NCBI GenBank assembly: GCA_022113835.1
Contig: JAILWY010000015.1
Coordinates: 6,114,501 to 6,178,500, forward strand
Length of the DNA: 64,000 nt
Direction of reading: 5' to 3'
DNA from: Atopsyche davidsoni
Taxonomy: Eukaryota > Arthropoda > Insecta > Trichoptera > Hydrobiosidae
The position numbers and the translations under genes are program-made. A model generated the notes under the pieces. The model worked only from the letters and a program-made list of their open reading frames with translations. It had not been told where the DNA came from and made no database searches. This document shows positions 40,092-50,588 of this stretch, piece by piece. Positions within the stretch are counted from its first letter, which is position 1, and each line of letters opens with the position of its first letter.

Positions 40092-42312
40092 GATTTTAAT
40101 TACATTATTAGAATTACTCGAGACCATGAGTGTATGGGGCTTTGCCCTACGGTCCGGGACCGTAAACTGTCTCAGCATTAATAATAATGAATATCATTTC
40201 ACGCTATCTTGTCAGAAGCTCCTGAAGTTTGTTCTGGGTGTTTCCAAAAGCTTCTGGGTCACGTGACAACCGTCAACCAAGACACGTGAAGCCTTCAAGT
40301 GAGCTTAGCGATTACGCGTATGCTACTCACGACGTAGATATACTACATAATATTATATTATCATAATATTAAAGACAGTTGCATATCAGGTAATTAATAA
40401 ATAGTCCCCGATTAAACTCTTTGACTTATGTTTTACTGTGATATCCAAAGACTTAGCCGTCAATTTTTCTCATTGGTGACATTGCAAAGGTTTTCTATTC
40501 CGAAACACTTTTTGAATTCTTTGATACTATCATATATTGATTTGTATGCAGCTCTAAAAGAAGAAAAAAACTACTTTTTTCTAAGAGTTTGCAGGAAACT
40601 CTTAGTACATATATATACAAAATAGATTGATTTTCTTTCTTTTCACTTCTTGAAGTTAAGTATTTTGTTTTTCAAGAAAACTTTTCACAGAAGAATAAAA
40701 TGCGTTTTCGATTTTTTAGAGAGGCAAATATTTTTCTTCATTTTTTCATCTTTCTACTTTTTCTAATAGGTTTTGAATTATTTAAATAAATATAATACCA
40801 TTAAGCTCAAACTATCTCATTATTTGAAAAGTTATATTTTTGAAACATCGTTTAATACATTTAAAGTTGTTGTATTTTTGTAGGTGTATGTAATTTTTTC
40901 AATTTTATTTATGGCCTTTCAATATGTTCAGGCTTTTTCCAGGTGAATACTTAGGCTGCTCTGCAAAAACAGATGGAGTAAAGTAATATTAACACCCCCT
41001 GTCAAACTTCCTTTCTTGACAAAAACTTTTTCCACTCAATATATAATATGTCACCCCCCTTGAAAGACATATAAAATAAAGAGTTAGAAATAACTTAAGT
41101 AAAAAAAAAGATTCTTATTTTATTTTACATTTTTACTTCAATGATGTTTATTGTATTTCATATATTTACTGATTATCATTTTGAAAGTATTCGATATAAA
41201 TTTAAAACTTACATTTTATTTAAATACCATTTTTCGTATAGAAATACGCCCGTATAAATTTTAATCTTACTTTTAAAAATCGTATATAATAAAAGGATAT
41301 AAATAATATTGAATAGAACTATATTTAGATACGAAAATATATTGTTAATAGTTGTTTAAGAAAGCTAAAAACTTATTTCAAAATACAGTTAATTAAAGCC
41401 AGGATTATACTTATCTAGATTTAACAGCCTTGTGTATAATTAACGTCATATTAAACATCACACTTTATAATTAACTTCTGGTATCTTATTCATAACCGGC
41501 ACGTGGTTGAGGTTAATTGAATAATAAAATTTTGCGATTAATTACCAAATCGTAAAACTGACGGTTCGTGTTCGTATCACCGTGTAATAGGAGATGATTT
41601 AGGTGAAATAATTGCTTCATAAGACGGATTTACGTCCGTACTAAAATCGTCTATTCTCAGAATATTCGCGAAAGTACGTACCAAATAACGCTGTAACTCA
41701 GATTCAAATTTCAACATTAACACCCAAGAAAAAAAACACCACAAGAATACTAAATATACAAAACACACGTACTAAACCCTAAACTACAAAAAAAATAATT
41801 TATAAGTAAGGCATTTTAAATATAATTTACATTTCGATTGTCAGACATATAGAAGATTTCCACTTGAAAGGCTAAAGATATTTACAAAATATCACAATCT
41901 CCTTGTTTTATTATTTTTGTATTCAATTTTATTAAATTCAGAAAAATTCAGTTCATACATTGTTTTTGCGTTTGTTGTCTCTGAAACCATGCGATGTTTG
42001 AAATTGTTTTAACTATTCTGAAACACAGCCTCATGAACAGTGTGACCGCTGTCCTGTCTCCTGCTTCCGTGCTGTTGTCTGCTATCACTCCATCCAATCA
42101 CCAGACCTCTGGTTCCCATTGTAGTCCTGCTTTCTGTACAGCAGACACGACTATCTTCACTTGCTTTGAGCTAGATCTTGCAACTTCACTAAGCCAGTGT
42201 TGCTTACCACTCTAATAACACTTAATGGATCTGACGTCGAATTAAATAGCATTTATATCACATTCAAAGAAACAAGCTAAATATATTTTTTATTTTGTAA
42301 ATACGTATGTTG

Positions 42313-42385
42313 AATGACTATAAAACAGTCGTTAGCACATTTGCTTGTTGATCATGGCGTTTCAGGTTTAAGCCGGGATGAAAAT
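42313..42385 (+). repeat. Possible degenerate tRNA-like repeat
   Basis: GACTATAAAACAGTCGTTAGCAC in A-box position and CAGGTTTAAGCCGGG as a degraded B box (near 42363). The arrangement resembles the 21311 element. Low confidence. Confidence 0.3.
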
Positions 42386-44147
42386 AAGTTTATTTCAATT
42401 CAGTAGGAATAAGACATAGTACATAGATTCAAATAAATGAAAATCGTGCAAAAACCACCCTTTTTGAAATAGGTTTTTTATGATAACAGTGAATACAACA
42501 ATCCGAATTCCAAAGAAAGAAAACAATCATCATTGTAAATTGTTTGTTGAACCTTTTTCAGAAAATCTGAGCCTGTACACCTTTTCTTGTAAAATAAACA
42601 CGAAAAATTGATTATTTCAGAGAACTGAAATTCCATTGAAAATCAAAACGCAAGAGTTGTACACGCTGAAGCGAAACCAGTTCAGGTTATCAGTTAATAG
42701 CCAAAGTACTCTGGAGTAAGAACAACATTATTTCAGTACTAATTGAATGCGCTCAATATTGAGTATAATGTGATACGTTGTAATATCATGTGAGTGTTTA
42801 CGTTACACCTAGCATGGCGTAATAATAACGTGACGTAACGCTGGCTTACGGCGTGCGGGGCTCGTGCTACCTTAGACCGGATTACCGAAGCCTTATTATG
42901 TTCTCGTCATAGTGACAGATGCGAGAGATGCTGGCATTGATGGCAGCCTGCCTGAGATAGCAAATGCGGATTGCCGTGTCTCGACTACAACACATTATAT
43001 TCACAGATATTGTAATAACCAAATAGACTGTTCTTGAAGCTTTAACTCGAATTATATCATGATTATTAAAATCTTTTCAGGATCCGCTAAAATGCGCTAT
43101 TTTCGGTAGGCTTTCAATTTTTTTTTTATAATATACAGTGCTTTTATACCTTCATATAATTTATTTTAACAATACAACAATATTTTGGAGAAATTACGAA
43201 TACAAAATTACAATGACTTACGTGATGTTGACATTAAAATTTATATAAAATTCAAACAAAAAACACCGTCTTCAGGTCCTGATAATCAGTCGTTTTACCA
43301 AGCACGTTTTAAGCCCATGAGTTAGCATTTTATTCTGTATTTTAAAATATACATTCGCGTATAATTTATCGCTATATTTTTTACTTTCAGAGATTTTTTA
43401 CGAGCAGGAAAATTAACATAATATTATCCACTGAAAAAATATGTTTCAAATAACAGCTGCTTACAGAGTCAGCGGGCGCGCCTCTTGTTTTAGTATTGTA
43501 TACGGAAACATGAAGTGTCAAAAATCCAGAAGGATCAGGAAAAAACTTAGCCCCTTCTCCCTTGGCTGCCCTTGAGAGGGGACACAGCCTGATCCCACCC
43601 CGTGGGCATTTAAGACTCTGCGGACGAGCCTGAAATATTAACAGGATAGACGGTTTGTGTAGGCATAGTCTGAGTAAAATTACTGCCAAAAAATTTGGCC
43701 TAATTTTTATCATTATCATTGATGATGTTTAAAAATAAGCAATCTTAAATTCTACCTATAAGTCACTTAATTTTTTTTTCAAGAGCACTTATGCTTTTCA
43801 AGGCTTTCTTCGGGCTAGAGTCTTCCGTCTGCAGAAGTCCTTCAAAGGCAAAACTGCTCACATCAATAAATGATCGTTATCTCCTAGTTAAGTCACGAAT
43901 AAAAGCATGACTGGTTAAACTGAAATATTTTTGTTGATTATGGTGTTATAATATTATTTTGCCTTTGCACTAGTCATAATTCTCTTGACATGATCCTGTC
44001 TATCCAAAGGATCTTAAATGATTTGAAATACGTATATTATCGTATCCTTAACTTTGTATCGTGAATTTAATTTATATATGACGGGTATATATAATATATT
44101 AATTTTACAATAAATTTAGAGACTCAGGGTAACATAGAGAATATAAT

Positions 44148-44151
<4 letters not shown>

Positions 44152-44212
<61 letters not shown>
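44152..44212. repeat. Long (TA)n microsatellite
   Basis: About 61 bp of uninterrupted TA dinucleotides, the longest pure simple repeat in the window and likely length-polymorphic. Confidence 0.95.
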
Positions 44213-44215
<3 letters not shown>

Positions 44216-45260
44216 GCATAATGCTTTACATTTAGTAGTATATTAATCTGTGATAAATAAAAAAGCATTATGTAGGATAAGAGCTTCGGATATTACTTTT
44301 TATCTTATTATTGGAGAAGGTTGTAACTATCAATAATTAATTAGAATTTGATGTGTAAAGAAACAAAATAAGACAATTAGCAGCAAGCAGGTAGAATATA
44401 TATCAATATTAATTAAAACATTATTATTTCGCTTCAACTTATGGATAGTTTATCATGAATAAATATATGCTATAAACACTATGTAATTTGAAAAAATTAG
44501 TTAATGGTGTTTGTAAAGTTAATAAGCTAATATTAGTATAAGATTTTAACGAGTATTTTTTCAGTTTTTTATACTGAGAAATATGTAAATATTGATCAAT
44601 TTAAAAGTCTCATTGCATCGAATTCAAATCAAATAATTTACATATTACGTATTGCGTTTTTAAAACGTTTCAGATTTCTTCTGCATTGCATGCTCTTTCA
44701 GGAATCAATTTGAATTATATTAACATAAAAATAGACTCTACGTAAAGTATATTATTATCAAGACGATAATTTATCAAGTCATTTGATATGCATTTCGCTT
44801 CAAATACTTCTATTTGTTCAGTGTTGCGAAGATACGCCTTGTAAAATCGCCTGCATTTATCATAAATACATACAAAACAATATGATAAGGGTTGTAGAAT
44901 AAAGAAAACAGGGGTGTGATACAAAATGTATTATCAACAGTTCATAGACACTCAGCACAATGCTTCGTGTGAATAAAGAACAACGTGAACAGAAGAAGGG
45001 CAAAATGTCACGCCCTGAATCCAAAACTGTGTGAAATCCCTTCTATCGACAATCTTTCGAAGGCTTTGTTTTTTCGGACAGTTTAAAGGTAAAAACTTTG
45101 CGTAAATACAAAAAGAGTCGCCTTTCCATTGTTGAAGCAACAACAAAAAAAAACATTGCAAAACACAAACAATAATCAAATCAAAAGTTGAATCGGGTAG
45201 CAATGTTGTGATTCTTAACTTCATTTTGTTAAATTTCTGTAAATGCATTTTCTTTATGTC

Positions 45261-45338
45261 CTACTTACTTTCTTCTTCAAATTCCTCTTGCCAGAGAAAG
45301 TTGACCATTTCACTGAAATTGTGTTTGTTATTAAATCG
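45261..45338 (-). repeat. Truncated LINE 3' tail (reverse strand)
   Basis: The reverse complement encodes N-N-K-H-N-F-S-E-M-V-N-F-L-W-Q-E-E-F, then EEESK and a TAG stop. It matches the MVANL...EEAPEEE signature of the other tails. It retains the natural-looking stop but none of the upstream reverse transcriptase. Confidence 0.5.
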
Positions 45339-47365
45339 ATCATGTAAACTTTTTCATTACAATGTCTATTTTTCCTTCGAATTTTTTGCTAAGTAGTTTT
45401 TATTTCATACTACTGAAAATATGGCCAAAATAAGATAACTTACGATTTTTTACCATAGTCAAATATAACGTAAATTTCTTCATTTTATTTAAAAAATAAC
45501 TTACTCTTTTTTCAGTAACACAACGGACATTAAGTTAAAAAATTAAGTTCATTATTCATTTATTTGCTATAAATCCAGATTGTAAAGCATTTATCTGTTG
45601 TTATTGATAATCTAAAAAAAAAGCATTTGCTTAATAAAAAATGGCTGTATTCAATGTTTTATATCAAAAAGAAATGGAACTCAAAACTGAATTTAACATA
45701 AAACATTCGCGTATCAAGAGAAAATAGCGGATATTTAAAAAAAGCAAACAACGGACTCTTTCAATGAATATCCTTATTGTTTGAAGCCTTTTTACGAAGT
45801 CTCTGAAATCTGATTCAGTTTTTTTTTTATTTACTAATCTAGTATTTTTTTGATTAACTAAAAGGTATTTGTCATTATATTATATTTGTAGCTTTGGATT
45901 GTATATTTGTAGTCTTTGTCATTTACTTTGTTTACCATTTTTTGAACCCAAAAAGCCTATCTTCAATAAACATTTCAAGATTTAAAATAAAAGTGATGTC
46001 TCATTTCAAAACAAGGAATCCTTTTAAAAAATATCAAAATCATGTAAATTTAAATTTAAAAATATTTAAAAAAAAAAAACGTTTATTTATAATACATGTA
46101 TAAATATGAAGAAAAAATATAAATTTAATTATAAATACTTTTTAAAGCCTCTGTGAAGCTACCTTATCGTAAAATATGTAATATTTCTAATTACTTACAG
46201 ATCAATAAACTTAAACGATATTATTATTTATTTAATTTAAACGGTTGCATTTAAATTGACGATCAAGCGGATAATTATAACCTCAAATTAAAATCGGATA
46301 TGAGAATTTTTTTTTTTTTAAATAATCATTAATCTTATCAACATTTGAACACAAATCGCGTGTTATAAGATGATTCTGATGATGCGAAGTGGTTCTTATC
46401 TTCATAATATTTGATTTCTGTACTGTAACGAATTTTAATTTCTTGCTGAGATCAAAATGTGACGCAATCATTCATAATTTTAAAGCGATACATCAAATCC
46501 TTAATGATGATCTAAATACCGTAATCACAAAAATCACAACGCAGCTCAACACCCAATAAACTCCAAGATCATCAAACAAACTCAACAGTTAAAAAGCAAT
46601 AAAACAAACACTCGAAAACAAGACTGTATATACGTATTTATATTTCTAGATATGAACCCTTCAGGCGTAGAGCAGCCCACTTAAAACACAAAACTTCCAA
46701 AACTTACACATCACCAATACCAAACTTTGAATCATCATAATGAAAACACTAACTTGACCTTTATCTGGAGTGTCCGTTCGAGCAAAACTTTTAATTTAAA
46801 AGGACCCCTCCGCCATCCGACCTGTATCTCACTGAAAAACCCCGCCTCTCTTCAGGACAAGTTTCAGAGATGTCTAGTATTTTTATCAGGAGGTGCGTGA
46901 GGGGCGCTCGCTCCAAAACTTTTAAGTTCCTTATTATGCTGACTCGCCTTGTAATACTGTGGACTGTATATTTCGTTTATTTTATCTTCAACGCTCCAAG
47001 GCCAACTGAAAAGATCAGAAGTTTGAAAAAGATACAAGTTATATATACTTAATTTAATATCGGGCGAATTCCCTTTTTTTTTCAATTATTGAAAACATTT
47101 TTTTTTATAAATCCGTACTTTATCGTCGAGGTGTGAGTTTGAATTTTACGGGCGTCGTGAAAAAAACTCATTAAGGTATTGTTTATTTTTTAATATCATG
47201 TAAAAATCATCAAGCCTTACTTTACATATACTAGATCTATTTTGTGGTTAATATTATTTAATATGAATGATATAGAGGACTCAAAAATATGTTAACGCAA
47301 CCAGAAAAAGCATTATAATAGTTTATACCAACGTGTGGTTAAAAATAACAACAATAAAAATTGAT

Positions 47366-47530
47366 GATCTCGTATGATATCTCTTCTTCTGGTGCCTCTT
47401 CTCGTAGAAGGTTGGTGACCATTTCATCGAATATATTTCTATCCTGGGACAATCTCACTAATTCGGCCGTATTTCCGTACATTCCGCATCCACGCAAGCT
47501 TCCATCTTTTCTTCGATTTTTCCTTGGAAA
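47366..47530 (-). repeat. Truncated LINE ORF2 3' end (reverse strand, best copy)
   Basis: This is the longest of the four tails. Read on the reverse strand in shifting frames it gives GKIEEK..., then W-K-L-A-W-M-R-N-V-R-K-Y-G (the WLRNLR.WYG block of arthropod LINE ORF2 ends). The next blocks are AELVRLSQDRN and FDEMVTNLLREEAPEEE. Frame shifts separate the blocks, so it is a pseudogene fragment. It lies just upstream of the hAT-like remnant and the signal-peptide exon. Confidence 0.6.
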
Positions 47531-47698
47531 ATCAGCTGTAGGATGCTATATTTATTATTTTAAAAGAATGTGGCCAGAATAGGTCACTTATCATTTTTTT
47601 TAACCATCGTCAGGAGCTATGTAAGACTCTCCTATTTGTGACGAAGAATGTGACATTCTCAATGTGACATTTGTCAACCCACGGTATTTTAAGGATTC

Positions 47699-48202
47699 TT
47701 CTACAACATAGTTTCCTAAACTATTTTGTCCCGTCGACCCCTTGTCGAGTTTTCCTGTTTTTCGTCGACCCCCTGCCTTGCTAATATTGAATTTTTACAA
47801 ATTCATCAACTTCAAACATATTTTTGACATCTCATATAGAACAACTCACTTTCATAGGGTTTACTGTACAGTGGGTTTAAAAATGAAAAAGTTAATAATA
47901 CCTTTATTAATTTAAAACGCACAAAATGCAAATATAGTAAAATTCAGAAAATCAATATTTTTGACAGAGAATACTTGGTGGAATTAAAATTTAACATACA
48001 AAATACTTCTGAGCTTCAGGGCTTACAATCTGTGTTCGGTGCATTATGACATTTACGAAATGTATAAATTTTTTGGTGATGACCTGCTTAAATGGGATCC
48101 ACTCTCGTAGACCCCCATTTACAGTTCATGGACTCCCAATTTTATTTTTCGCTGTCATCGACCCCTTGCATATTAACCACTTTGGGAACCTCTGGTCTAT
48201 AA
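47699..48202. mobile_element. Decayed hAT-like non-autonomous DNA transposon
   Basis: The ends at 47707 (CATAGTTTCCTAAACT) and 48194 (reverse complement CAGAGGTTCCCAAAGT) agree at most positions, and the right end matches the hAT terminal pattern CAG.GGTTCCCAAA. Flanking octamers 47699-47706 (TTCTACAA) and 48195-48202 (GTCTATAA) match at six of eight positions, like a hAT-type 8-bp target duplication (nTCTAnAn). Sub-terminal GTCGACCCC or ATCGACCCC motifs occur near both ends (47732, 47762, 48158). No transposase is encoded. The right end is 72 bp from the acceptor of the signal-peptide exon. Confidence 0.55.
47952..47985 (+). repeat. Repeat shared with intron 2 (copy 1)
   Basis: TCAATATTTTTGAC and TACTTGGTGGAATT, separated by six bases. 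Both 14-mers recur in the same order at 48802-48835. This copy is inside the hAT-like remnant. Confidence 0.6.
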
Positions 48203-48274
48203 AGCCACATTTCAAATGTCTCAAAAGCGTATGATATGCACCCACTGAATTTTAATTTTTTTCTATGCTTACAG

Positions 48275-48689
48275 GGCATCGAAGGAAGAAGGAGGAGGAA
48301 GGAAGAAGGACACCCCCTGGCCGGGTCTGATTAACCTGGACATTTTGAAGTCCAAGATCTCGCCACACCGGAAGTGGATTGAAGGCAATGCTAGGGCCGA
48401 GCTCAGTGCGGCGATGACAGCAGAGGGGCCCGGCGAGCTTGGCGCGACGAAGCCGGCGGGGCAAACTTCCGGCCCGGGGACCGAGATGGCGGCGGACCGG
48501 AAGAAGCTGCCCATTTTCCTGCTACTACGGACGGCCGGCCTTGTCGCGCGCGGGCTCGCCAACTTCGCGGAGCTGGTCCTCGTGGCGGCTATTTTGGTTG
48601 CCGTGGTGCCGGCCTGCGTGAGGGGAGACTATCTGCACGGGATACCACAGGCCAACGACCAGAAGTTTGCTATGGAACCTCAGGATCAA
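48275..48689 (+). CDS. kirre/rst: Kirre/Roughest-like adhesion receptor: signal-peptide exon
   Basis: The exon is bounded by a pyrimidine-rich acceptor (TTACAG) and a GTGAGT donor, ending in phase 0. In-frame ATGs are at 48414 and 48486. The latter has the better context (G at -3, G at +4) and would give a signal peptide with the hydrophobic core LVLVAAILVAVV before ACVRG. The mature chain then reads through NDQKFAMEPQDQ, the diagnostic start of the first Ig domain in insect Roughest and Kirre. The frame is also open all the way from the acceptor, so an N-terminal extension from an upstream exon is possible. It is far richer in GC than its surroundings. Family members are type I membrane proteins that mediate cell recognition, for example founder cell to myoblast fusion and eye patterning in Drosophila. 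Choice between kirre and rst is not possible here. Confidence 0.9.
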
Positions 48690-48801
48690 GTGAGTTGAAT
48701 TATTTTATAGAAATGCTGTAGACTTCGTACGTCCATCTTTATTCAGAATTCCTTAAAAATACAAAACTTAAATTTTAATTGTCACGTGAATATATTTGAA
48801 A

Positions 48802-48835
48802 TTCAATATTTTTGACGTAAGTACTTGGTGGAATT
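48802..48835 (+). repeat. Repeat shared with the hAT-like remnant (copy 2)
   Basis: TCAATATTTTTGAC, five bases, then TACTTGGTGGAATT, as at 47952-47985. Copy 2 directly adjoins the fold-back element that starts at 48843. Confidence 0.6.
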
Positions 48836-48842
48836 CCATTTT

Positions 48843-48977
48843 AATATTTTTGAATTAAATACTTGAGTGATTTTCCACATTTTTGTTTGATAATGCCAAC
48901 GTGAAAGGTTGGCGAAACCGGTCACTAATAATAACAAAAATGTGGAAAATCACTCAAGTATTTTATTCAAAAATATT
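48843..48977 (+). mobile_element. Fold-back element with hammerhead-like centre
   Basis: The arms 48843-48887 and 48933-48977 are 45-bp inverted repeats with one mismatch. The 45-nt centre holds TTGATAA (48887-48893) and a hairpin of GCCAAC and GTTGGC with a 7-nt loop. GAAAC (48914-48918) follows the hairpin directly, and GTC lies at 48921. The order long stem, CUGANGA-like block, hairpin, GAAA and GUC is the layout of a type I hammerhead ribozyme. However, TTGATAA changes two core bases, so cleavage is doubtful. It lies 153 bp into intron 2. Confidence 0.6.
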
Positions 48978-49593
48978 TGAATTATATTTGGATTAACGGA
49001 GAGTGTGATACCCAAAAAAGTTAAAATCATCACCAAAACAACCTCTCCAGCCGTCCAGTAGCCCAAACCGTATAAATTAGTGTGTTCAAACATGAGAACA
49101 ATTCAATATTAGTATTTCTTAAATAATTAAAATATTTTTTACTGTTTTTCAAATATGGCTTCTGATTTTTTTAAAATATAAAGTTTTTTTAAATATATTT
49201 TCACACAAGTTGCATTAATATGACGATTAAAGTAAAGAATTAAAACCGAAATAACGCAGCCAAATATCTAATAATCATAACTTTGTAAGTATATTATATA
49301 TAATAATGCCCCCAAAAAAGGGATGGGCACTATAAATTGCACCCCGGCACGAGTCTAAGGACCCCCATGGGTCAGAAAAAGGGTAGCGGTCATTATCCAC
49401 ATATATATGGCTGCAGTGAAACGGTACCGTTTGCATTTATCTACGATAGTTACGGCAACGTACGAGAATTAACGTTATACCTACGGCCAATGATTTAAAG
49501 TTGTTTTTAAAATTAGGAAATAAATTATTTAGGAACAGAGCTCGTGGGATATAGTTTATTTTTAGTAGGACGAAGTCGTATACAAAACAAATG

Positions 49594-49598
<5 letters not shown>

Positions 49599-49627
<29 letters not shown>
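49599..49627. repeat. (TA)n microsatellite
   Basis: About 29 bp of alternating TA ending in TGTGTA. Confidence 0.9.
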
Positions 49628-49631
<4 letters not shown>

Positions 49632-50549
49632 ATTTATCCTAAAATATGTTTAAGCAGTAAACTATTTTGGATGACTCGAAGAATGGCAATCGCTAGTATC
49701 TGTTTTTAGGTTTAAGATATTCAGACATGAATGTTATGAGCTTTTAATTAGTATTTATCACAGTTAATTTAAGCTTTCGAAGTTGGGACCATAAGACTAT
49801 TGTAGGTGCATAAGTAATTGCTTAGTTTACAAATTATTAATGTCCAATTGGTGTTACCAATTATGAACATCGCTAAACTTACTCACATATAACCCAAAGG
49901 TAGTTATTTATGGATATAGTTTACGCAATGTATCACATATCTATAATATTTCAATGTAAAGCATATTGTTGCCATGAATTTAGGTAAAGCACCAGTTGTT
50001 TTTTTTTATTGAATTATTTAATCATCTTTTAATTTAGTCTCACATTGGCTTGGACTTGATTACAAAATTCAATAATTTTTCACACCAAAAAAATGCATAC
50101 CTCATATTGCTGGAAAGCTCAAATTGGAAACTCTAATTATTTTTTTATTTATATGGCTTTGCTTGATTTCATTTAAACCACCATTTCTTAAGTCATTTTG
50201 TCGGAGGAATGTGAGTATGTGTTTGTTTTGTTATGAACAGAATTTATGAGAAATGTAAAGCCATTTGTATACGGCGTGGCTTTGACAGTGAATATCGCGG
50301 TTTAAATGTATATTTAGCACGTCATGAATGTCTAGATGTGACGGCGACCAAACAAATTACACACATTCATAATGCGAGTACGTACTACGCGTACAAAAAG
50401 ATTTACCCTGTGGCGATACGAGAAGGGGTGCCTCCGACGGGTTGACTACCCCTTCTCTCACGTGATTATTAAATTCTTAACATTTCCTTTGCTTTTTCTA
50501 CCCAATGATAGACTACGATATAAACTAAATTAGTACCCATTAAAAATCT

Positions 50550-50552
<3 letters not shown>

Positions 50553-50586
<34 letters not shown>
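50553..50586. repeat. (AT)n microsatellite
   Basis: About 34 bp of alternating AT. Confidence 0.9.

Positions 50587-50588
<2 letters not shown>

Larger units (their letters stand above)
7383..48274 (+). other. Probable giant first intron (about 41 kb), kirre/rst
   Basis: This lies between the candidate micro-exon donor and the strong acceptor (pyrimidine tract plus TTACAG) of the signal-peptide exon. Even if the micro-exon is false, that acceptor shows the sequence just left of 48275 is intronic. No further coding exon of a recognisable protein was found. Content is AT-rich sequence with dispersed repeats, plus GC-rich islands listed separately. Further GC-rich patches without a clear assignment lie near 8430-8630, 10675-10870, 11550-11725, 15700-15900, 21835-21990, 26150-26260, 27030-27290, 29240-29420, 30725-30935, 33470-33600, 35760-35960, 38950-39240, 42830-42970, 43470-43630 and 46800-46910. 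I see no identifiable feature in the remaining AT-rich intervals. Confidence 0.55.

Noticed and set aside
44152..44212. CRISPR or tandem-array type structure
   Set aside because: It is a plain TA dinucleotide run; no direct repeats with unique spacers occur anywhere in the window.
50233..50445. Forward open frame of 70 codons in intron 2
   Set aside because: No recognisable domain and no splice sites that would join it in frame to the flanking exons.
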